Assembly (NCBI RefSeq): GCF_010093595.1
Contig: NW_022985452.1
Span: forward strand, 248,001-312,000
DNA from: Mytilinidion resinicola
Taxonomy: Eukaryota > Ascomycota > Dothideomycetes > Mytilinidiales > Mytilinidiaceae
Reading direction: 5' to 3'
DNA: 64,000 nt
Part shown: in pieces, positions 20,011-32,464 of the stretch
How positions within the stretch are numbered: the first letter of the stretch is position 1
Layout of the letters: every line of letters starts with the position of its first letter
The notes under the pieces: model-generated
What the model was told of the DNA's origin: nothing
Seen by the model: the letters and a program-made list of their open reading frames with translations, nothing else
Database searches by the model: none
Made by a program: the position numbers and the translations under genes

Positions 20011-21967
20011 TCACGGTACTAACGGACGTAACATTCGTAAGATGGGAAACCAGAAGTGGGGGATCTGGGCGTACAGTCGCCGATCTTAAAGTACGATAAT
20101 ATGGCTGCCAGCTGCCGAGAGATATTCATGCAGGCATCCGGAGCCAGAGTTTTCTCCTGGCTAACGCGGTAGCCAAGGGAAAACGAAGAGAACAGGTGAC
20201 AAATATGACACAACTAGACTGGAAGCTTCAAGATGTTAGGGGAGAAAGAAAAGCAGAGGTCGCATCTAAACATCAACACGCCAGAAAATGGCGGACTGAG
20301 CATTGAGATAGTGGAGACACTCAAGGTGTGCCTCGACGTTGGCATCTGGTTCCACTACAACGACACATGTGCGAGACTCTGGATTGAGAGCTGACGTACT
20401 CGGCAGAGCATAGAGGCACCTCGAGACGGGTCCCTGTGCTGCACGACGGCTCGATGCACATGTCGAGTTGGTGCATATGGGTCCGTGCGTCGAGTTGTGA
20501 GGTTGCTTTTGCTCAGCGCCCATCGCCCATCGCCCATCGCCCATAAGTCGTCCTATCACCACCACCTGCATCAGTCTATCGCCTGATCTGCTGCTGTAAT
20601 GGCCCTTCGGGTGTTTTGTTTGCGCGCATACCGCCTCTGGTACCACGTCTGCGGCTCGCTCTGAGCCGCTACTGCAGAGCGTCGACGCCTTTGTTACACG
20701 ACAATAACACCCGACCGCGCGCTCAGAAAAACGAGACGTCCTCGGGACCGTTTCGCTGCTCGCAAACGTACTCACTGGCGTAGTTGTTCGCAACTGGACT
20801 TGCTACGTGAATATGCGCGACCGAGGAAGGGGTGGAGGCGCAGCTTCACGGAGAGTGCTAGAGTACGTCTCGGCGCATCATTGATCGAGACCCGCCGTCT
20901 ATTTTGGAGGGCCTCTTATCTCTATCCACATTGCACGGAGTCCCTTCCGCCACGGTTGCTAGGCTTCCATAGCGCCAGGAAGTCGCGGCTTCAGCTTGAA
21001 TGCTGCATCCAACGTTGGAATGCGTTCGTAAGTCGTCTGGCGTGCGTTGTGGGCGTGAGCACCCGGGCCTCGTCTTCTAGTCCGCTCAACCGTTATTTTC
21101 ATCCACCATCATGGTTTTCTGTGCTCTGGCGTACAGCCGTTTCTTTCTTCTGTTGGGACCTGCACCGAAACACCGAAACAACGTGGTTTGGGACAACAGT
21201 GTTCCATGTCTGTGGCAGCCCGCGACTATGGCTGCGGGGCTGGACTTGCTTGTGTAGTACCTAGGTACGCTACAGCAGCGAATGGAGGATGCTACAGAGT
21301 GAGCCCCAGATAGCCGTTATTTCTTTGTTGGTCTACATCCTTCGAGCTTTGCTAGTGCAGTGGCTCGAAACCAGGACTCGTATCTCTCGAGGCACTACTC
21401 TAGAACAGGTCAACGCTCCCTCGCGGATGTCGCTCGCCGTCCCTCGCCGTCTCACTCGACAGCCCTGCGCTAGTAGCAGCCCGCACACCGCAACACTCTT
21501 CCCCAAACACCGGAACGATGGGCCTTCCCGCGGCGCCAATGCACCCGTGGTCCCTGAATTGCGCCTTCATGGAGCAGGAGCGGTTAGCATTGCGTGATCG
21601 CCCGTCTTTGTCGCGTAATGTTGCTCCATTGTCACGACACCTGACCCTGAAGCAATCCGCCAACGATGCATCTGCTTGTTCTGTGCCTCCTGAACAGCCT
21701 CGACTTACTTCTCTTCCTGCTGTCACCCTTTTCATTTGTGAACGCCTTGTTCCACTTCTTCCCTGAGACTCGTCCATCACGATTCCCGTTCTCGGACTTC
21801 GGAAACGTCCTAGTTTTCGCTTGTAGTGAACTGGCGTGCTCCGGGCAATCGCATATCGACGACATCGGAGGTAGTGTGTGGTTTGCGGCGGGGGTAATCG
21901 GGGTACTTAAGTACAGACGTCAAGTACTTCTAAAGTACCACGATCAACTCCTGTTAGTACTTCCATC
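20011..21967. other. long intergenic region, no convincing gene
   Basis: Two kilobases between the repeat array and the UPF0643-like gene. The longest open frame (minus strand, 20266-20793) is a Ser/Thr/Arg/Cys mixture without domain, splice partners or hydrophobic core. GCCCATC is repeated four times at 20518-20543. A remote promoter or lncRNA cannot be excluded. Confidence 0.5.
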
Positions 21968-23093
21968 ATGGCTCCCGGAATATACACACCGCAGACACAG
22001 GTTCTGGCATCTTCAATTGCACCTACCACAAGCGATGGGTCCATACTCGAGGCTGACGACCCAGTCATCGAAACTATGGCAGAGGCCGCTCAACAGTCTC
22101 CCAAACTTCAAAATGCCCCCAAAGCTTTGCCGGGAAGCGAGCCACTCCTAAACGTTCTAGATGCCACTCTAGTCACCACCGACTTCTATCCTCTTCAATT
22201 CGAGAGTGCAGCTTCCCAACAGCTCACCACTAAGCTGAACGCGGGAACAAGTTCATCTCTACTCATTGCCTCACCTTACAACTTCGCGGATCAGCTACTC
22301 GACTTACGCTCCTTGGACACTCCGAATCGGCTCTTTGCTCTCGCACTCACTGGTCTCACGCCTATCCGTCCAGGTTACGCTACGGCGCCATATGTCGATT
22401 CTCTCAACTGGCAGGCCGTACTCGTCCAGCTAAGAGAGCTCGCTCGTGCTGAGAACTTTGAGTGGGAGGAGCAGAGCTTCTACGTCGTCATCTTCCGTAG
22501 CAAGCTCAAAGAGGTTGTCGACCGGGAGTTGCTGCATCTACTGGACCAGACAAGCCATGTCGAAGCGACGGCCAGTGGAGGGTTGCTGAAGTATTGGTTC
22601 GGGGATCCTAACTCGGAGAGGAGGAACCTGGCGACCTGTAAGTCAATATGTTCCGTTCCTTGCTCTCTCTCGAAGTCCTCTTCCCTGTCATCGCTCGCGT
22701 GATTGTCACATGACTTTGCGTCATCCATCATTGACTCACGACTGACATTCCGCAGGCCTCTGGCGCAGCAAAGAAGACGCTCGGCTCGGTGGTCTAGGTC
22801 CCTGGCACAAGAGAGCTCGCTCCGCGGCCCGCGATCTCTACGACTCCATCACCTTCTCCTCACACCGCTTCACCATCAAAGACGGCATTACCGGCTGGTC
22901 GTTCGACCAATGGGAGCCCAAGGGAAGCGAGGTCCCTCATCCTCACGCACCAACTTCTGTCGAACCTAGCTGCGAGAGGACTTTGCCTGCTTCAAACGAG
23001 CTCGATAAGACACTGCCCCTTCCGCACGCTCATGATTCCAACCACACTTCGCATAGCCCTACGGTCTCCCTGGGTAGCAAATTGCCCTTGTAG
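21968..23093 (+). CDS. Conserved fungal protein resembling UPF0643
   Basis: Two exons (21968-22637, 22756-23093) encode about 335 residues. The junction rebuilds LATCLWRSKEDARLGGLGPW, the strongest conserved block, followed by HKRARSAARDLYDSITFSSH. The middle (YPLQFESA, LLIASPYNFADQLLDLR, RLFALALTGLTPIRPGYAT, NFEWEEQSFYVVIFRSKLK) is ordered and looks like a compact alpha/beta fold. I recall this pattern from the fungal UPF0643 family of unknown function. The name is from memory and the assignment is moderate. The last 60 residues are low complexity (His/Ser/Pro). No membrane segment or signal peptide is seen. Gene reality is supported by the in-frame phase-1 intron. Confidence 0.7.
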
Positions 23094-23951
23094 CTTAACT
23101 ACCAGGTATTCCACCGGCATCTGGCTGAAGGACGAATACCGAAATCACTCTAGCACTGTCCAACCGACGACTTCCTGGATTTTCAATTGTTTCCCCCTTT
23201 CTTTCCTTTTCTTCTGTCATCGGCGTCACGGCATCTGCGATTCCACAGGCAGCTACATCCAGTTCATCCATTGCGTAGTCTTGAAAAGCGTGCGTGCGAG
23301 TCAGACTACTTCATTCCATCGTTCCTCTCATGCGTTTTGAACGGACGGCGGCGTGCATCACGGTGGGAGCAGATACTGTAATCGAAACCAAGCGAGCAGC
23401 ATCGCCTTTTCCCTTGTTCTTCTCTTTCCTTCCCTGTCATAGGCGATCAACATGGTGGAAAATGGAGAATAGAGATTATGCTTGTAGCATCACATCAGCC
23501 TTTCCTTTCTGTTGTACATCTGCTACAGGGAGATACGAGAATGAATAGAGATAGATGATAGAATATGACTGAATAAAACTTTAAAACACCTACTCAAGAC
23601 CACCCACGGACTGTGAGCGTATCAAGATCACCATTTTTAAGAGTCGAGAATTGAATGTTCTGAAGAATTTGGATTTGGACGTTAGCATCGCATTGCGCAG
23701 CATACGCACACCCGGCGTACCCTACTACAACGCCTCCCCGAAATCTACATTCCCCACCGAACGATAACACCATTGACCCGCCAGCTATGCACAGCGCCCG
23801 CCCCCTACCGGCCGCTCATGAAGCATGAATACGAAACAAAGACGACAGCCGGCTCGCGGACTTCAGACTAGATGGAAGAAGAAAGCACAGATCCGCCGAC
23901 CATCCACCCGCTGACCCGTACAAAAAGACACAAGAAGAGACCGCAACTTCT
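23094..23951. other. intergenic between convergent genes
   Basis: This stretch of 0.86 kb lies between the UPF0643-like gene (plus) and SCC3 (minus), which converge. It holds 3' UTRs only. The few short frames have no features. Confidence 0.55.
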
Positions 23952-26900
23952 CTAATCCCCCATCACACTCTCCACATCCGCCTCCCTCTCAGCCTCCTCC
24001 TCCTCCGCGTCCCCCGCACCCTCTCCCTCCCCATCCTCATCACCCGAATCCACCATAATCTCATCCTCACTACTGTCATCATCGATGACAATAGCCTTAC
24101 TCCTCGCTTTCTTCGGACTCGCAAGTTTCGCCTTCGCCACCTGCTTCGCGCCACCCGCAACGGCCCTCCCCTTCTTCGCCCTCTCCAAAAACGCACACAC
24201 CTCCCTCCAGCTTGCGCCCAGCTTCGTCCGATTCCGCTCTAGCCGCTTGCGGACCGTACCCCGCGAGTCATCTAACAGCCCGCCCAGGACCGCCATAACC
24301 ATCTTGCCTCCAATCTCACAAAGGCGCTTCTCAGCCAACAGCGCGCGCTGCGTCTTCTCCGCCGCAGCATTCGCCGAGCTCCCCTCCACATCCTCCACCA
24401 CCTCCTCCGCCTCGTCATCCGAATCAACCGGGTCATCGTCGGACAAGGGGTCAGCATCAATATCCGTCTCCGCATCCTTCTGCAGCTCCTTATCCTTCTC
24501 ATTCGCCTTCCCATCCAGCTTCTTCCCCGCGCGCTTCGCGAACGCCAGTTCCGTCGCCGCGAACACGTTAAGCAGGTGCTTGCGGACGTCCGGGTCGATG
24601 GGCTTGATGAGGGCTTCCCAGTCTTCCGGCCCCTCGTCGGCGTCCACGGCGGTCCCGTTCTCTTGCGCTTTGCCCTTGACTTTTGTCTTCTTGCGATCGT
24701 CGCGGCTGCGCTTCGCGTCGCGCAGGACCATGAAGATGCAGTAGAGGTCGCAGATGACGCCGGCGGCCTCGACGCGGATCTCGTCGGCGCCCTTGCGGCT
24801 GTTCATGACTTGGATGAGGGCGTCTTTGGTGTCATCGAAGCGGGCGGCGACGGCGGCGACATCAGTGTCCGGGATCGGGGTTGAGGAGAGGATGGCGGTT
24901 TTCCAGTGGCTGATTTTCCACATGTAGTAGGGTAGGACGGCGCGGAGCGCGTGGATTGCGAGGGCGTCTTCGGCGGCGGAGGTTTCGGCGATGAGATCGG
25001 TGTCTGGCTGCGGAACGCCGCGCGTGATGAGGCTGATTAGGGCTGTGATGGGTGGTATGGTGGTGTCTGTGTCCGCGGAGGCGGTCTTGGCCGCTTTGGG
25101 TTTGGATTTGGGCTTAGGTGTTGTGGGGACTGATTCGAAGATTTGTACGCAGTCGGAGATGGATGCTAGGTTCGCGATGCGGAGGACCGTGTTCGTGACA
25201 CCGGTGAGGATGTTATCGGAGAGAGATCCGCGGGTTGATAGGTCCCGGCCCTTGGTGAGCGTAGCAAAAGCGTTCATCGTGTCGTCCCATAGCAACTGCA
25301 CCTTACCATCGGTGATCTCGCGGAGTTCTTCATAGCCACGCGCGTGTCGGAGAGCCTCACTAGCCTCTAGAAGAACCCGTTCATTACCATGAGTCATAAA
25401 CTGCTTGTTGATATCGTCCAGAAGTGCGGCGAGAGTTGCGTCTTGGCGGAGTTCTTGGAAAACGTCGAGGTTGAGGACACGCTCGAGATTCAGCACGCTG
25501 GACGCGGCGTCGGGAATTGCGCCGAACTTCTTTAGCAGGCGAGGGATGAGGAGCGCTAGGTGGCGAACGGCTTGCTCTTGGTTCGCGATCAGCTCCTCGC
25601 GTTGTGCTTTCGTCAAACGTCCTTTGGCTGTCTTTTTGTGGGCGTCGGTAGAAGGTTCGCTAGCATTCGCTAGACTAATCTTCACAGCCGCGTTGAGGAT
25701 CTCCAGGAGGATGATTTCTTCGCGTTCGGTGAGCTTGCAGTTTTGTTGGAGCATTGCACTGGCATCAGTCGTGGATCCGTTCTCGGTGGGTTGAGAGTGG
25801 TCGAAAAGCAGATAGCCTGCCAATATCTCCCATTGCCGAATCTCAGGCATGTGGTCGTAAAGGGATTGCGCGGCGAGAGAGAAGCGCGATTCGATGCCGG
25901 CAGCGATTAATGCGAAGTGAGATCCCGCGATGTGCTCGATTTGATTTGGTAGTTCGCCTTCTTCAGAGTCATATGCCTCGAGCTGTGAGACCAAGCATTT
26001 GAGCTTCAACCATTCGAGCCTAGGGCTATCATAGTCATCGTCGTCTTCTGGTCGTACTAGAGTCTCGTCAAGTGTTTCTTGACCTCCCATCTCGTCAATC
26101 CTACCCTCGTACACGACATTAATATTTTCCACGAAGAACCCGACTACAGCCTTTCGGACTCGTGGCTCCGAGTCAAAGATTAGGCGTCCTACTGAATCAA
26201 TGTCGTCCGGTTCGAGCATTTCGGCTTCCAGGAGGGTATCCAATAGCTCTACAGTAGACGCGCGAACGGTCGCTTCAGCATCTGATGTTGCCATTTCGAC
26301 TATTCGTGTTCTGAACCTTTCAGTAAACGTTCTCAGCCCAACCTGCTTGTCTTTGTCTTTGAACAGCCTTTGCAGGCTTTTGATGACGGTAGCCCGCGAT
26401 GGTGCATGTGTATCCGAAAGCACCCAGCCAAGATAGCGAAGATGATGGCTGTCGAAGAAGGCTTCCGGATAAGTCGTGATCCATTCGCTCAGTGCTTCGA
26501 TGCAGTCGACTCGTATTTTGGGATCCACGTCTCGATAACGGTGGATGAAGACAGCATCAAACATCTCCCTGAGCCAACCATCGACCGTTTCCTTTCTCTG
26601 GCCCATCTCATGGGCCCTCGCTTCTAGCCCTTGAACTCTTCCCCTGTTGACTCTTGCTTTCTTTGCTTCCGCCTCGCTCTGCCGGCGAGCCTTGGCCTCA
26701 CTTTCAACAATTTCTTTCCCCACATGACACAGCGCAGTGATTATGGCCAGCGATGAAACCGTTGCAGTATGTCTGAACGGGCGATTGCTGGCGGATGACA
26801 GTGTACTGATCCACACTTGCAAATTCTCCATCAATACAACGTTGTCGAACAGCAAGCTGGTCTGGGCAATGGATTCGATGAGAGAGCGGAAGAAGGCTGC

Positions 26901-27687
26901 AAGGTTAGCCTTGAAGGCTGCCGAGCTTTTGCCTCTTGCGACCAGAGGGTATTCCGTGATATCGTTCTGAACCCAATTAGCACAATCCCAGGTCCCACAA
27001 TTCCATCACTCACTGCTTGGTATTCCTCTTGTATATCCGTCAACTTTGTCGCGCAGCTATCAGGGTCGTCGATGTCGTGGTTGTCGACCTTGGAATCACA
27101 TCCAGCGCATTTCAGGACGAGATTGACAATTTCGGCGACTGCTATGGCCTCGTTCTCATTGAAACTGGTGATCCATCGGGCCGCGACATCATTCAGGTCA
27201 TCTCCGCTCGCGAATACCTCAGCTATCGAAGGCAATCAGTTATGCGCGTCAGAGCAGCCAAAAGTTGGGACCTACCATAGAGACCCTCGGCCTCCTCAGG
27301 ATCCACCATTTTCACCGTCCTAGCTTTCCGAGGCTTCTTCTGCTTCGTCACAGCAGGCCGGATAGCCAAGCTAACCTCGCCATTCGTCTTGCTCTTCTTG
27401 GGCGCTGGCTTGCGCGGGGCGGCCTTCTTTTTCGCGCGCTTCTTCTCCCTGAGCTCTTCCTCGTCCGGCTCCCCGTCGCTCTCCTCGTCGCTCGCCTCGT
27501 CGGACGCGTCGTCCATGTCTTCATCGTCGTCTCCGTCGCGCTTGCGCTTCACGCTGCCGGAGGGGCTTGAGGCGGCGGCGACGAGCTCGGGCTTCTTCAC
27601 GACGCGTCCAGACTTGCGCGGGGCGGCGGTGGAGGAGGGCTCCGCGTCCGGCGAGGATAGCTCCATGCTGGAGTTGCGGGCGGGCAT
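23952..27687 (-). CDS. SCC3: Cohesin subunit Scc3/STAG
   Basis: Three exons on the minus strand (27687-27276, 27222-27014, 26966-23952) give about 1,211 residues, similar to yeast Scc3. The N-terminus is a basic/acidic disordered tail (KRKRDGDDDEDMDD, KKRAKKKAAPRKPAP). The STAG domain follows around residues 150-330 (SLIESIAQTSLLFDNV, TATVSSLAIITALCHVG). The stromalin conservative domain is next: MFDAVFIHRYRDVDPKIRVD, CIEALSEWITTYPEAFF and LRYLGWVLSDTHAPSRA. HEAT-like helices continue to an acidic C-terminal tail (DDDSSEDEIMVDSGDEDG). Scc3 is the cohesin HAWK subunit that contacts DNA and Scc1 and is needed for sister-chromatid cohesion. Introns are 53 and 47 bp and keep frame. The start is the only ATG before the basic tail. 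Confidence 0.95.
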
Positions 27688-28120
27688 TTATTGACGTCGG
27701 AATGGGAGGGAGCAGATATTCGCGGTGGCGCAGGTGGTGTCGTGTTGTTGTGCGGAACCTCGAAGACGCGTTGGCGCTTGGGCTCCAGCTCGCTCAGGGA
27801 TCGCTAGCAGTGGCTTGGCGAGGGGCTCAACCTCGACCGCGGCCTGGGATGAATGCGCGTCAATGGGTGAGCAGACAATGAAGCGATTCGTGATGTGGCG
27901 GGTGACTTTGTGTTGATATGGCGGTTGACGGCGCACGACAGGCCGAGAAAGTTGATTCAGGAGTCGGCTCCGGTTGCCCGCCTTCAATCACTGCCCCGCC
28001 TCTTGTAGAATACATCGAAACGGTCGATGTACAACGAGATTGCTCATGAGTTTTATGAAGGCTAGATGTGTACTATTAAGGCTAGTTGATATGAAGTCAA
28101 CTGTGATTCGTCTGCTACTA

Positions 28121-28425
28121 CAGTAAAACCTACGTATAGTGATAGGGGTCGGTCAGGGGGGTACTATCACTGTTACCAAGGTCACGTGCTGGTGATTTAT
28201 AAGCCAGTCTGTCCCAAAACAGCCCAAAAAAGGGGGGCCACGGACCACTCTCCCATACAAACCAAGCACGGTTAGTATGATATTGTATGAGAGGGGCTTA
28301 GTGATACTATACTAAGCAGGGAGCTAGTGATATAACTTAGGAGGCAAATCGTACAATCCGGCGACTTGTATCACTGTATAGAAGATATCACTAAATCCCT
28401 ATATCACTATAAGTAGGCTTTACTG
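28121..28425. mobile_element. non-autonomous Tc1/mariner-superfamily (pogo-like) MITE
   Basis: The 305-bp element begins CAGTAAAACCTACGTATAGT and ends with the inverted counterpart (reverse complement CAGTAAAGCCTACTTATAGT). TIRs of at least 25 bp differ at a few positions. TA dinucleotides flank both ends at 28119-28120 and 28426-28427, as expected for TA target duplication. The CAGTA terminus is typical of pogo/Fot-like elements. It has no transposase frame, so it would need a transposase from elsewhere. Confidence 0.9.
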
Positions 28426-28848
28426 TATTCCTATCTTGAGCCAGCTAGGGCTAAGTCTCCCGTGCTTCACCATGCTCGATGCTCTTGACGAAAGGGCTCA
28501 AAACACATCTCGTCGTGCTCCGACAGCAGAAACCTAGCTCGCAATTCGATCCACCGCCTTTCTTCTATCAAGATCTTCATGATCGAACTCCTCAACTTGC
28601 CATGCTACAAGCACCTTGTAAGGCACCAAGTCGCGCCGCGTAAGTGCACTAAACCAGACCCATTCAGTTCCAGGTGGTCAAAACTCTGCGTGTTTGCATG
28701 ATTGTGTTCTCCGCGATCTCCTTTCCGCTTCCCGTTGTGCGGCCTGTGTGGCTGAAGCGAGTCATGAATAATTGCCTACATGCCGAAGGAACCCTCTAGT
28801 GTTATGGATAATAATAGTCTACGCCAGACCAGCTAAGTAGTGCTATGA

Positions 28849-31804
28849 TTAGCTACCCCGATGCTCTGACTGCCATTCCTCTAGGCACTCCAACGAGGAG
28901 ATGGTGTATCGATGCTGAGAACCGAGTACCTTTACCCGCAATTCATAGCATTCGGTCATTATTGAGATTGCCTCATCAACGCAACCCTGTGCGTGCAGTG
29001 TAAACGCCAGATTATTCATCGTGAGCAACGTATCAGGATTTTCCTCTCCGAACACGTCCATACTTGTGCGTAACGCCCGTCTTTCCAAATCTTCAGCTTC
29101 CTTCCAGCGCTCTTGATCCCGATACACACCAGCAAGGATGCCCATATGACGCAGTATAGCAGGGCGGCTCCTCCCGTATTCATTCGCTCTTTCTTTCTCT
29201 AGCAAAAGCTCTTCAGCTTCTTTGAGCTGTCCTTTGTCGCGATAAGTTGCGGCTAGGATGGACATGTCGGACATTGTCCAGGGATGATTCCTTCCCACTA
29301 ATTCCGTTCTCCCTTCTATGACTTCTTTAATCAAAGCTTCAGCCTTTCCTAAGTGGCCCGTCATTCTGTACATCGTTGCCAGTGCAGCCATGTTATCTAG
29401 CGCACCGTCACTCTTCTCGGTCCCTGCTTTCCGGCATGCCTCCACTAGGCGTTCAAGTAGCTTCCTGGCCTTTTTCCAGTGCCCCATTTCCCGATACGTT
29501 GTTGCGAGGTTTGCAGAAAAGCCCCGAAATACACCGCTCTCTTCGCCAAATACACGCGCTGAAAGCTTCAGTATATCTTTTTGCAGCTTTTTCGCTTTGT
29601 CGAATTTTCCCTCGGAGCTATAGACCCACGCTAGGTCCTCTTTACTTGCGATAGTAGTAGGATGCTCTTCACCAAGGGATTGCTCTTGAAGTGCAACCCT
29701 TTGAAGGTCTAGATCACCCGCTTCCTTGAGACGGCCTTGGTTCCGGTAGGTATGTGAAAGATTTCCCATGGCGGTCCATGTACTAGAATGGTGTTCCCCA
29801 AACCTCGTCCTGATCTTCTCTAATACGTATACCTCCAATCTTTCCGCCTTTTCCCATAGCTCCCGTCTCCTATATGTCCATGCTAGGTTGTTTATGCTGT
29901 ATTCGGTTTCTCTGTGATCTTCTCCAAACAGCTTCCTACACGTCTCTACGACTTGTAACAAGAGCTCTTCGGCCTCTTCGGCCCCTTCTGCACCACCATG
30001 TTCCTCTAATACCTCGGCGAGCTCGGACTTCACGAGCCTGTTGATCCAGTGATTCTCGCCAAAGACGTCCTTCGAGTCCTGAACTTCTTGCCCGATCACC
30101 TCAAGGGCTCGTGTAGCTGAAGCCGAGCCGACTGCATACGTCGACTCAGAAGTGGCGAGCTGCACGACGCCCTGAATGTCTAAGTCATAGAACAACGTCC
30201 CAACTTGAAACCGTTTGGGACTTTGATGTCTTATGGTCCGCAGTTGCTCTTCAATTTTGGCGCGCTGTGAATCCTCAAGGGTGTTATCAACGTTCGCATT
30301 TCTATCCCTGGGTAGTCCAAACCCTATTATACGGCATAATGTTAGCTGCTCCACAGCGTTTGCGGTTCGTATATGTTCGAAGACTGGCGTTGTGGACTCC
30401 GATACAATGATTTTCAGCTGTTCGGCGATGTGTGAGCGTAGTTGGAAATCCCCAGAATAGAAGGCCAAGATGGACTGCACAATCTACGTGCATGTCAATA
30501 GGAATCCACAACACCACATATGATTAACGCACTTGGAAGTCTTCTGCGTCTTGCTCTTGCACTCTGTCAACAATATTGGTTTCCGGAATACTTCTAAGCA
30601 TTTCGTTAATAACCTTGCCATGATCTTTAATGTTGCATATCTAGAACTTACCGCATAGGAGCAAGTAGACACAGCAGGTGGTCGAGGTCGGTAGTACGTC
30701 TGCTAGAATGGAAAGAGAGGCTTGACCGAAAAAACTCCAGTAACACACGCTGGACTGTAGCTGATATATGGGTATGCTCCAACACCAACCATGTAGCCCA
30801 ATCCAATAACTTGTCGTTCTCATCCATCTTCCAAATAAGTAACAGATTCTCTTTCCCCAAGCTACCGAGAACATCGAAGCAAAGGGTTTGATCGTCTTGC
30901 AATATGGTTGATAGGGGTAACAACACATTTTCGGGGGTGTCTACCCCAAATAGTAGCCAGAGGCAGAGCATGCCGTATGAATAAACGTCCATGCGCTGAG
31001 CATCCAGAGGCCTGAATTTCTGGCCACGGTGTTCTGGAGCGTTCCAGGGTACGGATCGTGGCATTGCGATCAAATCATCCCTGCTGCGAAACCACGTTGC
31101 AAATCCGAAATCCGCTACCTTTGCTGTAACTTTGCCGTCGCTACCTGGGAACACCAAGATGTTGTGAGGCTTTATATCACCGTGTATGATACCTTGAGTC
31201 TTGTTAAGCAAAGCCATAAGCCCAGTTTGCGTCACTTACCATTTGCATGCATGTCTCTGATTGCGACACCAATGTCTACGCACAGTGCCAGCCTATCATC
31301 TATTGACATTTCCCTCCCGATACCCGATTTTGCAAACTTGTACAAGTCTTCGAAATGCGTTTTCTCGAAAACCAGCACGGGCCATATCTTATTTTCCGCC
31401 ACGATGTCCAACACAATTCCCTCCAGGTGTATGATATGTTTGTGATGTCGGACAGAGGGGTGGGTGAGGATGAGTAATTCTTGGACAACCTCACGAAAAG
31501 GATCTGGGAAACCTTCGTGCTGGAATCGTTTGAAAGCAAAGCTCATCTGCACAGACATGGGCGTGTGATTGACTCGAGCCTGGCCTCCCTTACCGATTAG
31601 ATCCAGGGGATTGTTCCATTTGATAGGTAGGAAGTCGACTTTGAATCGCTGGGCGAGCCCTAGGACTGCGATGAATCCATAGCGAGGATTCCCTACCTGG
31701 GGATCTGCCACAGTAGCGCTGCTCTGGAATTGCGTTGTCAATTGATCCGTAGCTAAGGAACTGTAACGACCATAAGAGTCTGTGTAATCGTCGAAATTGA
31801 CCAT
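28849..31804 (-). CDS. Protein kinase with C-terminal TPR (kinesin-light-chain-like) repeats
   Basis: Minus-strand exons 31804-31240 and 31192-30652 encode a kinase domain: DLIGKGGQARV glycine loop, FAFKRF lysine, GIIHGDIKPHNILVF catalytic loop (residues about 188-203), VADFGFATWF and SVPWNAPE. The first intron junction rebuilds HANGIIHGD exactly. Exon 30483-28849 carries about eight 42-residue TPRs (NNLAWTYRRRELWEKAERLE, NLSHTYRNQGRLKEAGDL, ILAATYRDKGQLKEAEEL) of the FGEEHPTT/FGEENPDT kinesin-light-chain type. A short exon ending at 30533 (VINEMLRSIPETNIVDRVQ) links the two, but its 5' splice junction near 30610-30652 could not be resolved in frame. All catalytic residues are present. No NACHT or NB-ARC motor is seen. 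A signalling role with TPRs as sensor or scaffold is inference. The neighbouring gene is also a kinase on the same strand. Confidence 0.8.
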
Positions 31805-32464
31805 GTTTAGATCGAGTCACGTGTGAGAAACAGGTTGAAATTGATAATGCGAAGGTCGGTTAGTACTAGTGTCTTCCAAGGTACCTAGGTGGCCATACAT
31901 GCCGATGCGGCGGGCCTATATCGCATGCGATGTCTGGTCGGAAAGTTATTTCTCTCATCCCCGCGATTGTGTCACCTCGGAAAAACAACGTGTTTATCAG
32001 CTATTGGCTACTTTCGAACAGAGCCTCAGCAAATTCTATATATATCAAGTTCAAGAAAGGTCTTTATCACTCGGGGCGACATGCTCAATTGATAAATGAA
32101 AATGCAAACTCAAACACTCGACGCACGCTACATCGATGGCGCAAAGCTTGTTCAACTCTTGACAACCCTCTTCGGGGTAGGAAATTTCAGGGTTACCGTA
32201 AGCGGCTGATCCGAGGAAGATGGACGCTGCTAACGATTCTGTAGCACGTGGACGACACATATACACTCTCCGTTCCCAAAACCCTCACTCGAGTATTTTA
32301 GCCCTCACCAAGCCGTGAATAGAGAATAACTTTCGTCTCTTAGGAGGAGCAACTTTCAATTCAGAAGCCGGGGCAGACCTCCACTGAGGAGATTGCGACA
32401 TAGCATAGTGCAAGAGAAGATGCAAAGAGAGGCGAGCAGGGTGTCTGCACTAAGCAAACTTGCA
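31805..32464. other. intergenic between the two kinase genes
   Basis: 660 bp, presumably the promoter of the kinase-TPR gene and the terminator of the kinase-pseudokinase gene. Overlapping short frames only. Confidence 0.5.

Noticed and set aside
20266..20793. 175-codon minus-strand frame
   Set aside because: Low-order Ser/Thr/Arg/Cys composition, no domain, no splice partners, and no promoter signal.
21666..22151. 161-codon plus-strand frame with a hydrophobic start
   Set aside because: It overlaps the start of the UPF0643-like gene in another frame, which has much stronger support and a good splice junction.
24085..24744. 219-codon frame antisense to SCC3
   Set aside because: Shadow of the acidic Asp/Glu/Lys-rich SCC3 tail, which reads as Ser/Ala/Phe on the other strand.
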